Below are positions 44,935 to 56,815 of a stretch of DNA of 64,000 bases, piece by piece. The position numbers and the translations under genes were made by a program. The stretch covers positions 1,488,001-1,552,000 of the forward strand of contig JAHQRK010000019.1 of NCBI GenBank assembly GCA_019828595.1, read 5' to 3'. Source of the stretch: Aphanomyces cochlioides (Eukaryota; Oomycota; Saprolegniomycetes; Saprolegniales; Verrucalvaceae). Each line of letters begins with the position of its first letter. Position 1 is the stretch's first letter. The notes beneath the pieces are model-generated. The model was not told where the DNA came from, made no database searches, and saw only the letters and a list, made by a program, of their open reading frames with translations.

Positions 44935-47551
44935 GCGCGAGGCGACCTACTGGGACAACTCTAGGCTCTGATGAAGAGTGTTCCAGCATACCGCCTGTTC
45001 GTCAGAACCTAGCCTCTGACACATTACTGTGTCAACTGGGACAGCATACTACGATGCTGCATGTCGAGATGCCCGTGGAGGGCTTCTCCCGAAAGCTCCG
45101 AGTCTTAATCGACTGTGGAGCGTCGAAGAATTTTGCCCGTCGACAGACGCTCGAAGAGAATGCGAGCCTCTATGCCGAGGTCGACAGCGGCACGTCTCTG
45201 ACTGAGACTGTGCGCGTCAAGTTGGGTGATGGGTCGGTAGTGACCGCACCCAAGAGATCAGTGCGCCTGTTAACACAGGTTGGCACGTTCAGTAGTCTGG
45301 AAGACTACTTCGTTATAGACCTAGATGAGCGCTGGGACCTCATCCTAGGCATGGCTGGTTGGAGAAACACCAGCCCTGCATAAACTGGCGGGCCAAGACC
45401 ATCCATGAGGTCGGCCCCGACTTTCTCAAAAGCCATATGGGCATGGAGAGTAATGAGCCCATCCCCTCGCCAGCTGGCGATGAGCAGTTAGCTACGCTGC
45501 GTCAGCTCCCGGCTACGGGAAAGTCGACACGCCAGGGCGGTCCTATGTCTTCCAAGGAAGATATCGGCCGTCAGGCCTTCAACAACACTTGGGCAAACAC
45601 CCGACGGACTGGGTTGCCTGTGTACAAGAGTAGTGCCCAACGGACCGGGCTTAAAGTCTCCTTCGCGAGTGCACCGACGGACCGAGTGCACGGAGACGTG
45701 ATTGTTGAAGAGGATGCGTTGGAGCGCAGTCCTATGCCGACGCTGCCCGTGTCTGGGCGCGTCTTTGTTGAAGATGTCATTTTGTCGCATTGCGACTTGA
45801 CTGAGCTGCCGAAGACAGCTGAAGAAATATGCAAGCTCGAAGAGATGAGCTTTGCCGAGTTTAGAAGTGCTCTGCGCTCCCAGCGCATCACCAGTATCGC
45901 AGTGATACAGAGTGTCGATGAGATTGACCTCTATACGACGTCCGCGGAGGATCCGGACGTAGCTGGCGAGACACCGCCAGCACACTCTCGCGTATGGGAT
46001 AGGCTCCGAACGAGCCCGTTTTACCCTCTCGTGAAGGAATACGAGGATATCTTCCCGGAGGAAGTTCCCGCGAGACTGCCCAAGGACAAGGGCGTGCGTC
46101 ATGAGATTGACTTGACGCCAGAGACAAAGTGGTGTGTCACTCGACAGTGGCCACTACCACGTGAGCAAGTCGAGTTCATCGACTCATTCTTCGCTGCACG
46201 TAAGAAGGCGGGGCACATACGGGAGAGTACGTCGCCACACTCGAGTCCGACCTTCTGCGTTAAGAAGCCTAGCGGCTCTTGGCGAATCGTTCATGCTTAT
46301 AACAAGCTGAACGCAGCCACCATCCCGGCGCAAACGCCGATTCCCAGGAAAGATGTCATCATTGACAGCATGGGTGGCTCGACGATCTTTTCAACGATCG
46401 ATCTGCGCGATGGCTTCTATCAAATCCTCATGCGCGCATGTGACATTCCCAAGACAGCTGTCTCGACGCCATCGGGCATGCTGTGGGAGTGGCTGGTGAT
46501 GCCGCAAGGGCTCGCCAATGCCCCAGCGACCTTCAACCGAATGGTCACGCAAAAGTTGCGCCCGCTGCGCGACTTTGCGCCGTCGTATTTCGATGACATA
46601 TACGTGCACAGCCGTGCAGACGGGAATCGCACCGACGTGCAAGTCCATTTTGGACACCTGCGGCAGGTCTTTCAGACGCTGCGAGATGCAGGATTGTACG
46701 CCAACTTACAGAAGTGTATGTTCGGCGTTGACGAAATACCCGTACTCGGGGAGTACGTTGGTATCAATGGATGTCGGCCAGACCCAGCCAAAGTCACCAC
46801 GATCACAACTTGGCCAGTCCCGGTCACGGTGACCGAGCTCCGCAGCTGGCTTGGTCTTGCGACCTACCTTCACAAGTTTTCAAAGAACTTTGCCGACGTC
46901 GCAACGCCACTGACGCGGCTACTAATGAAGGATGTCCAGTGGGACTGGACACAAGAATGTCAAGAGGCTTTTGACGGCATCAAAGCCAGCCTCACGCAAG
47001 CGCCGATCCTGGCGTTGCCTGACTTCAATCGACCATTCTCGGTCGTCTGTGATGCGTCTGTGCGAGCAATAGGTTGCTTCCTCATGCAAAAGGATGACGA
47101 GGGTCGTGACCGACCCGTCTCCTATCAGTCACGGCAGCTGCGCGCTGCTGAGCGCAACTATCCGGTCCATGACCTAGAATTACTGGCGATGAAATACGCC
47201 TTGGTCAAATTCCGCATCTACCTTCTCGGCTCAAGGCCGTTTACGGTATACACGGATCACGCGCCCTTACGGACTGCTGTGAACTCGCCGCACATCTCTG
47301 ACCGGATGGCCAGGTGGCTCGCGTTTTTCGCGGAATACAACATGACTGTTGAGTACAAACCAGGTCGTACCAACGTCATTGCAGACGCGCTGTCGCGCCG
47401 TCCAGCGGAGGAGGACCTCCCTGCCTGTCTGCCCTATCCGAAGTCCGTTCGGACTTGTTTGATCGCATTCGAGGAGCGTACAGCCTCGATCCTGACCTTC
47501 GCCGGACGATTGATGCCATTACCGCTGGCAAATCGCATTCCACCAAGGTAG
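44935..47551 (+). pseudogene. pol: Gypsy protease, reverse transcriptase and RNase H, frameshifted
   Basis: The protease frame contains LRVLIDCGASKNFARR near 45100-45140, an aspartic protease with DCG in place of the usual D-S/T-G. The frame changes near 45355 (LILGMA joins WLEKHQPCINW). RT follows with TIDLRDGFYQI, GLANAPATFNRMV and the catalytic YFDDIYVHS near 46590, then the RNase H CDASVRAIGCFLMQKDDEG, TVYTDHAPLRTAV and VIADALSRRP near 47390. The frame then changes again near 47480 into integrase. RT and RNase H acidic residues look intact, but the frame breaks prevent a full polyprotein. Confidence 0.85.
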
Positions 47552-48650
47552 TCCAGATCGGACGTTTCACTTTCCACGACGATTTGTTGTGGTATTCAGT
47601 CACTCCGGGGGACGCCCCACGAGTGGCTGTGCCGTGCGACCCGACTCTCCGTGCGGAGATCATCCGCGAATTTCACGACACCCCGAGCGACGGCCATTTT
47701 GGCCGCGAGAAGACATATCTCTCCGTCGCCCGTTCATTTTGGTGGCCTCGCCTGTATAAGGCGGTGGCACGTTTTGTCGAATCGTGTGGCGTATGTCAGG
47801 CCGTCAAGGCCGCCCCACACTCACAGGCTCCGCTACAGAGCCTCGACGTCCCACTGGAACTGTGGGAGTCCGTCAGCATGGACTTCATTTTTGGCTTGCC
47901 CAGTGACAAGTCGGGCAATACGGGTATCTTCACCCTTGTCGATCGCGCATCCAAGTACCTAATCGCGCTGCCAGTTAAGGCATCCATCACGGCGGAGCAG
48001 TCAGCTCGCCTTTTCTTTGACAACTTCTATTGTCATTTTGGACTCCCTCCAGTATCGTCTCGGATCGAGACCCTCGGTTTACATCCCATTTTTAAGCTAT
48101 GCCTTGTCTAGGCCGAAAACATGGAGTTCCATGTTGCCAACAGCGTGTTTTGCCTACAACACGTCCGTACATGCGTCAACGGGCTTTACGCCCTTCTACG
48201 CGGTGCATCTGAAGCACCCGCGACTCCCCTCGGACGTGGACCGTCCTGTTCTAAGTGTGGGAGGAATCTCCGATGATGTTCCGCGGCGGACAGCCGCTTC
48301 TGTCGAACATTTCGCGTCGTCGCGCGAATCATTGTTACTGCGCCTACGCGAGAATATCGCCAGTGCTCAAGCGAAACAGGCCCGTCAGGCCAACAAACAC
48401 AACCGAGGAAATACAAATGTGTATTCGGTTAACGACCTAGTCTACGTGCATCGGTCGGTCGTGAAAAGACCTAGCGGCCCTTCGAAGCTTCGCTGCCCTT
48501 GGTTGGGGCCGTTCCCTATTCGAAACGTTATTAGTCCAGTGGACTACGAGCTCGAACTGCCCGATGACTGGGACATCCATCCCGTCATCTACACGGGCAA
48601 GCTCAAGAGACACGTACCTCAGGATGCGGTTACCCCTTCTTCAGTTCCTC
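47455..48650 (+). pseudogene. pol: Gypsy integrase with internally deleted core
   Basis: It begins with an H2C2 finger (FHDTPSDGHFGREKTY ... CGVCQAV, 47670-47800) and the core with its first aspartate (SMDFIFGLP near 47880). Near 48050 the frame shifts: the second-aspartate motif SDRDPRF is readable only in another frame. Immediately afterwards the sequence jumps to a late part of the core (CFAYNTSVHASTGFTPFYAV, 48150-48200), so the glutamate-bearing segment is gone. The C-terminal GPF-like domain remains (WLGPFPIRNVISPVDYELEL, YTGKLKRHV). Loss of the catalytic glutamate makes this integrase inactive. Confidence 0.85.
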
Positions 48651-49958
48651 AAACGGAACGTAGTCCTGTTGGATCTTTGAGTAGAGCACTTGAAGATGCG
48701 CGTCCACACGATCTCTCTCCTTCGCGAGACGCTCAACAAGTAGCTCGAGCTCCGAGCTCTTCTTGTAAAAACACTCGCGGTCAACATCCATCGCGCGGGC
48801 CCAGTTCTTCAAGCCCTCGGCGGTCGCCGCGTGTTGCTCGCAGAGCTTCGACATCTTCTCGAAGCGCGATTGCAAGTCGCGACGCTTCTCGCGCTCAGTC
48901 TGGAGCTCATCTTGAAGGTCCTGAAGCCGACCTTCAAACTCCTGTTCGGAGTGACCAAGTTGGCGGGTCAGCTCCGCAACTTCATCACGCAGCTGGTACA
49001 GATGTTCGTCCAGCGAATATCTCGGGCGGTCCCGACTCGGACTACGCCCCGCCTCTCGGCGCGAACGTTTCGCCTCAGGCTCGGTCGAGCGAGAGCGAGA
49101 ACGAGGGGCGCGATGACGGCGCGCGGATTGTCGCGCAGCGCTGGGGCCAGCACGGCCGCGAGTATCGCCTCTCGGCGCAAAATTCGGAGGCGGCTCCTAC
49201 GGACACATGGGTGAGAGAAGCGGACCTTGGTCCAGACTCACATAGACTACTTTCAGCTTTTGGTACGCGACAGCGATCGCTCCGACGGTCTCGGCAGCGA
49301 GGCGTACCTTCAAGCCTTGGTGCTCACGCGCGAAGTTAACGACACGGTCTTGGAACTTGGTGTAGTTGTGGGGCCACGTCGTGGTATCAAGAGAAATACG
49401 CGCTAGCATTCGGTTGGCCCAGATGGCCACGTACTCAAATTTCGTTTCGTCCCGCAAGGGAGAAACAGGTACAAACGCGCGCATACCACCAAAGCGGCGC
49501 TGGTCTTGTCGGATCGAAGGCCATTCGGCCATATCGACGATGACGGGGTTGCCGGTCTCCCACAAAGTCACTGCAAAGGCAACCCCCGCCGCAAAATCAC
49601 TCTTTGACTCGCCGCGCAGGCGAGAAGGCAATTGCGCCAACAAATCTCGAAACTTGCCCGGATCGGGCGTGCCACTGCGAGAGGCTGCAAAGCCTGGCAT
49701 TTGATCAAAGGTCAGATCGCATCCTGTGTCGGATGCCTGACAACGCGCGTGGACATCTCCGCCAAGTCGAGTTTGGCCCTCACGGATCCAAAGGTTCTCA
49801 AGGTATTTAGGGCGCCCCTGCGCCGGCGCTGCGCTTTGCTCGCGACTGCCCAGATCGGGCGAGGGCGGCGTGTTCTCGTAGTCGACCTCTTCGTCGGCGT
49901 ACATTTTTGAAAATGTTCCTGATTGGCTCAGCGAGAGCCAATGTGATAGTTGGAACAC
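48630..49958 (-). pseudogene. Antisense ORF in gypsy element: globular N-terminus, Arg/Ser-rich linker, coiled coil
   Basis: A single minus-strand frame runs from 49958 to 48630, interrupted once by TAG at 49197-49199; about 443 codons. MYADEEVDYENTPPSP at 49892 is an alternative start. The N-terminal ~230 residues are globular (FAAGVAFAVTLWETGNPVIV, FEYVAIWANRMLARI, FQDRVVNFAREHQGLKVRL). After the TAG comes an Arg/Ser-rich linker (RHRAPRSRSRSTEPEAKRSR) and a C-terminal coiled coil (LYQLRDEVAELTRQL, RLQDLQDELQTEREKRRDLQ), ending EELKKG. It occupies the space between pol and the 3' LTR and overlaps the end of pol in antisense. I do not recognise the family. The same position and orientation are used in the element at 1-5473. 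Confidence 0.6.
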
Positions 49959-50045
49959 ACCAGTCCCAGTTCAGACGGGACTATGAAGGGATTACCCCCA
50001 GCGAGGGAGGCATCTCTGCAAAGCTTACGGGCTTTCGCCCTATGT

Positions 50046-50054
50046 GTGGGAGGA
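50046..50054 (+). other. Polypurine tract of gypsy element
   Basis: GTGGGAGGA directly abuts the 3' LTR start TGTAACC. Confidence 0.65.
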
Positions 50055-50310
50055 TGTAACCGTGCCATGTCTGGCAGGTACATAAGATGAGGGCGCGGTC
50101 TGCGCATTGACCTGGCGCCCTGCAGTAGCGGTTCCCCGCTCTCTGCTGTTTGAACGACTGGCCTTGGGAGGCCACAGAACTTGAAGCTCCTAGCGAGGCT
50201 GTGCGATAGCCAACGAGAAACAAGATAGGAACATGACTTAGGTTGCTTTAACTTTAATTCACTCTTACACTTCAGTCGCAGTTCACACGCGCCTGATATC
50301 CTCTGCGCCC
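50055..50310 (+). repeat. 3' LTR of gypsy element, end incomplete
   Basis: Aligned with the 5' LTR for about 256 bp without gaps. The terminal GTTACA of the 5' LTR is replaced by GATGAA, so the end is truncated or mutated. Confidence 0.9.
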
Positions 50311-50686
50311 GATGAATTCGAGAATGGATGGGAAACCATGTTGGGCTTCCTATGTCAACTCTTGATTACACTCTTTCGTTGATGTTGCGATCGTCCAACA
50401 GGTGACGATGGGACAACTTTTCTCAAGATGACATTTGAAACTCAAAGTTATGGAATTCCATCAGTCATTCCTCGAAAATACTTGAGCCAGCTACCGCGAA
50501 ATACAATGAGCTCGTGATGAAACAGAGAGCTTCGATGCTGTCGCATTTGCTCCCCGTCGTCGAGAAGACCATTCTATCAACTTACACCATAGTATAAGGA
50601 TTTACTGGATTCGACTTCACTGTGACAATATTATCACGAATTCAAGATTACGCTGTCCTGGCGACTGACGAATCCACCATCTTGAC
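50311..50686. other. Flank between gypsy element and hAT-like element
   Basis: No gene recognised. It ends in the target duplication ATCTTGAC (50679-50686) of the next element and does not contain the missing part of paralogue C. Confidence 0.4.
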
Positions 50687-51557
50687 TAGGGTGGAGAAAA
50701 TCGACCTTCTAGGTCAATACTACCAACAGAGTACTCCCGGAGTACTCCGGAGTACTCCGTCGTAAAAAGTGCTGTCATTGAATTTGAAGCATCGTATTGG
50801 TTATCATACAATCATGAGCTACGAAGCTTCAAACCATCGATATCACTGTTTGGCGGATACTGTCAAATGTATTGTCAATTTCGCTCAATTTTGGACTTTC
50901 CAGTCGACTTGCCCTATCGATTTTGAATATCTTTTTCTCTTTAAATGTATCTTTTACTAATGTCATCTAAAGAGTTGCTCCTGGAGCCATCGGCTATGCT
51001 GGGAATGTGCAGCTTTTGCGCAAGGAACCGTTGTTGTTGTGATTTTCTGTCGACGTTTGACACAAGTGAGGAAGCGAGGGCAAAATTAAAGGCATATAAT
51101 TGGCTGATAATTAGAAGAAGTGCATTTTGATTGGCTAGTTGATTCTAAAATCGATTTCGCCAGGCAACTCCAATTTTTTGACAAAAGGTAGCGAAAAATC
51201 AAACGCACTGAGGTGGTCTGGTTGTCCAATGATCTTCTCGTCGTCGTTGTCAGGAGTATTCAGCAGGCTATTGATGCTTAGCATCTCTGCCACATCGCTC
51301 GATTGCTCATCACGCCACTCAGAGTTGGTGTCAATATTCGACTGGTAAGAATTTGCTTCATCTGAATTGCCACTGTGGGTTGTCCCTATTTTTGAACTCG
51401 TTGGTGTTCTATGAACTGAAAACCTTACGGTGAAACTGAAGCTTGAAAACCTTACTACTCATTTTAACACGACATGTCGTGTTAGTGTTATCACTCCTTT
51501 TACTCCGACACACTACCTCCGGAGGGAGTTCGACCTCCAGAGTACTTCTCCACCCTA
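50687..51557. mobile_element. hAT-like non-autonomous element (871 bp)
   Basis: Terminal inverted repeats TAGGGTGGAGAA (left) and TTCTCCACCCTA (right) are flanked by an exact 8-bp duplication ATCTTGAC (50679-50686 and 51558-51565), the target size of hAT transposons. Subterminal GAGTACTC/CGGAGTACTC repeats are near 50735-50760 on the left and CCAGAGTACTTCTCC on the right. No transposase frame is present. Confidence 0.8.
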
Positions 51558-51761
51558 ATCTTGACAGTGGCAAATCCACGAAATCGATGGTGGTATTGGT
51601 GGCAATGATGACTACACGCAATTGATGAGGAATCGCAAAGCCGAGGGGATGGTATGTCAATTAGTCTACTCATTAGAAATTAGATTTTGATCGCTAAGTT
51701 ATATGTAAAATTGCTTGGACGCAGCCATAGCGTCGGGATGCCGCTAGCTGCTCCAAGTCAC

Positions 51762-52466
51762 TCAGAAGCACGGCATGATGCTTGCATGTTGCTGTAGAGC
51801 TCGGATTTTAGCCAGCAAGATTGCAACGGGAGTCATGATGTAGTGGTTCTCGCCGTCGACTTAGACACTCTCTTCCATCGATGCCTCCGACTCGAAGCGA
51901 TCGCAAAGATCACTCAGTTGGAATGCGACCGATTTGAAATTGGGCATGTTGCCTTCAAGATTTGCGAATGCTGCTCGTAGTGTGTCGACGATGGAATAAA
52001 ACTTGTACGACTTCTTCCACAAGTGCACAGACCAGAGATCTTCGGCGAATTGGAGTGTGTATTTTGTAAATTGGGAGAGTGTTCCATCAGACTCGGGAGA
52101 AGCGACTTGAGGGATATCAAGGACAGCCATGTGCTGAACTAGCTGCACGGCGCCAACAAAGAGGACAGCTTCCAATTCACTTGAAAAGATGTAGCGAGTG
52201 CTCCAGTCGTCCAGGGCATACTGAAGCAGCACGTCGGTTTGTCCTCTGGGCTTGACAATCAAGTGGTTTGCATCAATGTTCATGACTTTGTTGTTGCGGC
52301 GGAGGGAGACGATCGCCCGGGGAAAATGGACGATGATCGTTGTGTGATTCGGGGGCACAAGATGGAGCTTGGCTAGGATCGACGAGCACTCGATAGCTTT
52401 GAAGATCCGCACTGCGCCATCGTTGTTGAGACTAGAGTCGAGACTGGGAGCTCGTGCGTACTGCAT
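51762..52466 (-). pseudogene. Paralogue family member D, premature stop
   Basis: The family start is taken at ATG 52464-52466 (MQYARAPSLD), matching A and B; the frame extends upstream to 52721 without family similarity. Shared blocks: VRIFKAIECSS, TIIVHFPRAIVSLRR, ANHLIVKPRGQTDVLLQYAL, FSSELEAVLFVGAVQLVQHM, LSQFTKYTLQFAEDLWSVHL, WKKSYKFYSIVDTLRAAF. At 51861-51863 the frame reads TAA where A, B and C have Glu of V-E-L-D; beyond it the family C-terminus continues in frame (VDGENHYIMTPVAILLAKI) to TGA 51762-51764. One nonsense change thus removes the last 33 residues. It could still make a shortened protein. Confidence 0.8.
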
Positions 52467-53212
52467 TCGTAAAGTTTGAAAATGACAAGACGTTCTTGGT
52501 GCTTTTGTTCCACGACGGAGACGAAGCATTACATTTGTAGCCTGCCAACAGATGCTGTCGGTGCCAACTTTTTTTTCTCGCATACTGCGGAGCATGGACA
52601 CCACCACGAATGGTGTCTTTTCAGAGAAAAAGTGGAAGATCAGTTTCGCCAGCGACGAAAAGGCGCCTGGGATTTTATAGCCAAGGCCTTGGGTATTCTT
52701 GGATCCGACCGATGGCTCCATCGGAATAGCGTCGTGAAAACTACATCCGTCGAGACATGACGCCTCGGTGTCTGTCTTCCAGCAAGGATCGTCCTGGACA
52801 ATTTGAAAGGTGCGGGTGCTACATCCTCACCTCCCCTTTATCTGCATGAATTACTGCTTTAGATGCTTCAGTTGAGACCAATCGGGCTCGTCAATCAAGT
52901 CAATTGAAGCTAAGACTGAGCGGAACACCGTGGCAAGCGTATCTCCGTTGGAAGCATGGAAATAATTCGACATTTCATGCGAAGGGTCTTGCTGGGGGTT
53001 TGAAAATTCAGAAAGCGTTTGTGGACGTACAGTAAAATGAGAAAGGCTTGTGCGACACGAGGACGTAACAAACGCGACGATTTTCCGAACATTATGAAGA
53101 TCGCAGTGTGAAGGTCGTCAACTGTGAAGCTCACCACGCTGACAAATTCCATCCAAGACCATCCCAAGTTTCGCTTCGTCGCCATTTCTCGCGACGGAGT
53201 CACGACGTTTCT
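52467..53212. other. Spacer with possible gene debris
   Basis: No gene recognised with confidence. A plus-strand open stretch at about 53124-53212 (IQDHPKFRFVAISRDGVTTF) runs into the next element and may be an exon of an unknown gene that the element interrupts. Confidence 0.3.
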
Positions 53213-53220
53213 GTCACAAT

Positions 53221-53663
53221 CAGGAATCCTCACGGCTCGGTTCGGAGCCGGAGCCGAGCCGAACCGAGAGGAACCGCGTCGGCTGGGTTTCAGATTTTCC
53301 TCAGCTGGGCCGAGCCGAGTTGAGTTAAGCCGAGTCGAACCGAGACAAGCCGATGAGCCGATAAATAACCCGGATCTGCCAATTTGATTTATTGTCCCAT
53401 AAAGTTTAGTGCATATGATTCGATCATCTCAAGTATCGCCATCACTACTTGTTAAGAATGGCAGGTCTTAATTCAGTTGAAAATTCAGTGTTAGTTTCTT
53501 TGGCACTCGAGGAAATGCACTTGAAGTTAACTATCATCATGGTCCATCGGCTAGCCGCGGCTCGAGTCGGCTCGGTTCGGCTTGACCAGGCTTAAAAACC
53601 AGTCGGCTTGGTTCCGCATTTTGGAAATCGGCTTCGAGCCGAGCCGAGCCGTGGGGATGCCTA
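53221..53663. mobile_element. hAT-like MITE (443 bp), GAGCCGAGCC-rich
   Basis: The left end CAGGAATCCTCACGGCTCGG and the reverse complement of the right end, TAGGCATCCCCACGGCTCGG, form terminal inverted repeats. An exact 8-bp duplication GTCACAAT flanks the element (53213-53220, 53664-53671). The ends are packed with palindromic GGCTCGG/CCGAGCC words. No coding capacity. The size of the duplication and the CAGG/TAGG ends fit hAT. Confidence 0.8.
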
Positions 53664-53671
53664 GTCACAAT

Positions 53672-54192
53672 CAGTGTGGTACAATCAGTAATGAACTTTT
53701 GACTGCCGTATCTGGTATGTTAATTCGGTGCCAAAACAAAAAAATAACCTCTATATATTGTTGTTCTAAGATTCGCAGAATATACAATATAATGTAAATT
53801 ATAGAATATCATAGGAAATTGTTCGATTTAAATAGACTACACCGCAAAATTTGTTACATAAATTGTTCAAACTTACAATAATATACGTCTATTTTTCAAT
53901 CAAAATGCTTTTACTTGAGCTGAGTATACAAAAATATCTTTTTTTGTTCTGTCAGTTGGCCATGAAATATTCTTATTGGCTAATTTACACAGACAGAATT
54001 TGAATTTGCCATTTTTCAAGATTCTGCCGATCACACATGCATCGACGAGCCGATGGGGGCCAACCACGTTGCGTACCTTGCGCACCAAGGCACATCGACA
54101 TACCACGAACAATGAAGACAGTGTGGGGCCAACATTGATGACAGCAACGGCGGAGACGACAAACAAGAGACTGGTAAGTCACATTTCATGAG
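53672..54192. other. AT-rich spacer
   Basis: No gene recognised. Confidence 0.4.
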
Positions 54193-55721
54193 TTACGAAA
54201 TATAAACAACGACTTCATAGATCACGTCACCAAAAATATCTGTTTCAATGCGAATTGCGTCTGCTTCCCTTGCAAGCTCGACAATTGAATCAAACACGTC
54301 GTCTCCGTCGTTGCTGTCGTCGTCTATTGGCTCTTCACTGGCTTCATTGTTCGAGGTATTGGCAATTAGCCCACACAATTCAAAGCCATTAATGATAGTC
54401 TTAGTGCTCAAGGTATTCCACGCGTTTGACGCCCATTTGACAAGATCTCGGCGAGTCGGTGCACAAAGCTTGAGTGCTCCCGTACTAGGGTCATGATTTT
54501 TTACAGATTTTTGTAAGTGGTGAATCCAATTATTCTTCATCATTGTCTTAAAAGGTTTGATCCAAGAAACATCCGCTGGCTGACAAACCCAAGTGAATCC
54601 AGGTGGGATTTATTCAAGAATCACATTTAATGACGATGCCAATTCAAGGACTTGGGGGCAAAAATGTGGAGAAAAATCATCCCACAGCAGCAAAATTGGC
54701 TTCAAATTTTTCCCGGCACGGTAACCAAAGTGATATTTGATAAACTCTAATGAAATTTTTGTGTTCCACCAAGCTGTAGGATTTCCATAGAGTTGTGCAG
54801 AGAATTCGTCTTGAATTTCAACAATCTCTTTCCATACAATCTTGCCAAAGCCGTTACGTTGATCAAGGTTTTCGAGTACATTTTTCTTCACTGTACTTTT
54901 TGCTGTTTTTATGACAATAAACAAGGGATATTTTTTACCCTTGGAGTCGGCATGAAGCATCGCAGTTGCTCGTTGCTTCTCTTGACCACTCGTTCGTATC
55001 CACCCACGTTTTTCACCCACCGCATTGATGGTTTTCCTCCCTAGATATTCGTAATTCACTGCTGTTTGGTCGGCATTCAGGACGTCGGATATATCATTTT
55101 CTTGGATCAATTTCAATACTTTTTCACTGAAACTTTTCAACGCTTCATCTCCTTCGGCAGCGGTTTTGTTTCCGCATCGAGTTTGACATCGCATGGATAA
55201 CTCATGTCATTTCATAAACGATTTAATCCAATGTGCACTTACTTTAAATTGACACGGCAGTAGATTCTTCTCGCTAGCAACCTGCAAAGCATACTGTTGT
55301 AATAAAAGATTGCTAACCGGCACACCGTCAAGACGGTGTCCAACAACCCAGTCAGCAATTCGTTTTTCAGTCTCGATATCGAGAACTGTGGCTTGGCCGA
55401 TGCGGCGATTCGACATCTTCTTTGCAGAGGCAGGCTTTTTTGCTTTTTTTTCGATTGAGTTTCGATTGCGAAACCAAGCTTGAATTTTCTTTTTCGTCGA
55501 TACCTCTCGCTTTCCACTCATGTCAGGGAAGTACTTCGACATTCACTCGACAGACCAGCCACACCGAGCCCATTCTTTATGTACTCTTGAACGACCAGCC
55601 ACTTAAATGAATAATCAGTAAATGTATGTGTGTATTTCTTGGGCCCTTTGCGAGATTTGCCTTTGACTGACGGTCGACCCGAAGCAAGACGATGATGCTT
55701 TCGCATGTCAGCGAAAACCAC
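54193..55721 (-). pseudogene. pogo/Tigger-like DDE transposase, second type, decayed
   Basis: Minus-strand frames: an N-terminal segment (YSFKWLVVQEYIKNGLGVAG, to about 55555), a one-base shift, a helix-turn-helix/CENP-B-like region (QATVLDIETEKRIADWVVGH, LLLQQYALQVASEKNL), a TGA near 55205, then the DDE_1 core. The core holds NADQTAVNYEY (first Asp), LLLWDDFSPHFC (second Asp) and, after a TAA at 54610-54612, GFTWVCQPADVSWIKPFK with the third Asp. The C-terminal tail is acidic (EEPIDDDSNDGDDVFD). Sequence motifs differ from the transposase at 6172-7297, so this is another lineage. The frameshift and two stops make it a pseudogene. Confidence 0.8.
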
Positions 55722-56518
55722 GAATGGCAGTACAACCTCAGAAATTTTATTTTATTGATTCTGATAAGTATTGAATGTGCACAGGTCATACAGGGTATTA
55801 TTATATTTGGTCGTCGACAGACACCGAAATAACATACCAGATACGGTGGTTCTTTTGTGAGCCCAGTCATGCTTCGGAAACATAACCAGTCCACTTGCTT
55901 ACAGCCTTAAAATCCAACCAGCGATCGCCATAATCACTGGTATTTAGACGTTGGCAGGCGCTCCGCCGAGAAAGCTTATGCTTCCGCTCCTTGTTGCCCT
56001 CCTCCCGACGTCATTTGAGTTTTTCATTCGGATAATTTGATTATTAACCGGAATTTTCAACATGATACCCGGAAAACTGAAGTTATCCGGATAATGATGT
56101 ATTATCCGGTTAAATGACGATGAGTGTCCATTTCACCTTCCATTTCTTAATTTCATGCTCCGCTGGACATTGAACTTGTCAGCACTGGGCGACGCCTCTG
56201 TCTCGTCGACATCTTCCTCCGCCGATGGATCGAAGGAACGTTTAAAAATCCACCATGAGCTGTCCCACCGGCAGAGGTAGATCGCACAAATTTTATAGTT
56301 CTTTTCGATGGTCTGTGCGTCGACAAAGCCACGGCGTCACCAAGCATGCTGTTTGGTTGTTCACCATATGATCCATTGCATGCTGTGGAAAGAACCAATC
56401 GACTCGGCGGCATGTGAAGCATTATCCACTCTTCTGTTCAATGAATTCGTCCAGATGGGAATTACCAACAGTTGTGCCCAGAATACTCAGCCCCGACGTT
56501 CACTTCACTTTCCTCTCG
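55722..56518. other. Spacer with possible gene remnant
   Basis: No gene identified securely. A plus-strand frame at about 56280-56415 reads VLFDGLCVDKATASPSMLFG and could be the end of an unknown gene. Short inverted words around TTATCCGGATAA occur near 56035-56115. Confidence 0.3.
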
Positions 56519-56612
56519 ATGGCGTCCACGCTGTACAAGCTCAGCTCCATCTTGGACTGCAACGTCGACGCCAAGCCAGCCTTTGAGCACGGCGTCGCCT
56601 GCCATTTCACAG

Positions 56613-56815
56613 TGTTGAAGCTCACAACGTTGAAGAAGAGATCGAGACGTTCTATCTTACCTTTCATTGCAAAGCAAATTCTCTCTTCTGACTATTCTCT
56701 GTTTGCTTCTCTGTTAAACTTCATCCTCATTATGCATATACTCTAGCTAGCGTATCTTTAGCACATCTCTAGCTCTTCCATAAGTTCTAATACACTTTCC
56801 ATTCAACCTCTTATA
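56613..56815 (+). repeat. 5' LTR of intact copia element
   Basis: Starts TGTTGAAG, ends CCTCTTATA. The downstream GGTTACGAGCCCAACCCG is the expected primer-binding position; the tRNA was not identified. Confidence 0.95.

Larger units (their letters stand above)
43515..50310 (+). mobile_element. Ty3/gypsy LTR retrotransposon, degraded, with antisense ORF
   Basis: About 6.8 kb. The 5' LTR (43515-43777) and 3' LTR (50055-50310) align without gaps at an offset of 6540 bp, with five visible differences in about 256 bp. The order is LTR, primer-site region, gag, protease, RT, RNase H, integrase, antisense ORF, polypurine tract, LTR. The plus-strand genes carry at least six frame changes, and the integrase core is internally deleted, so the copy is not autonomous. 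It interrupts paralogue C at its left end. No 5-bp target duplication is evident, because the last bases of the 3' LTR (GTTACA) are missing or altered. Confidence 0.9.

Noticed and set aside
45488..46102. Long minus-strand ORF inside gypsy RT region
   Set aside because: It is antisense to conserved pol and has no features of its own, unlike the 3' antisense ORF.
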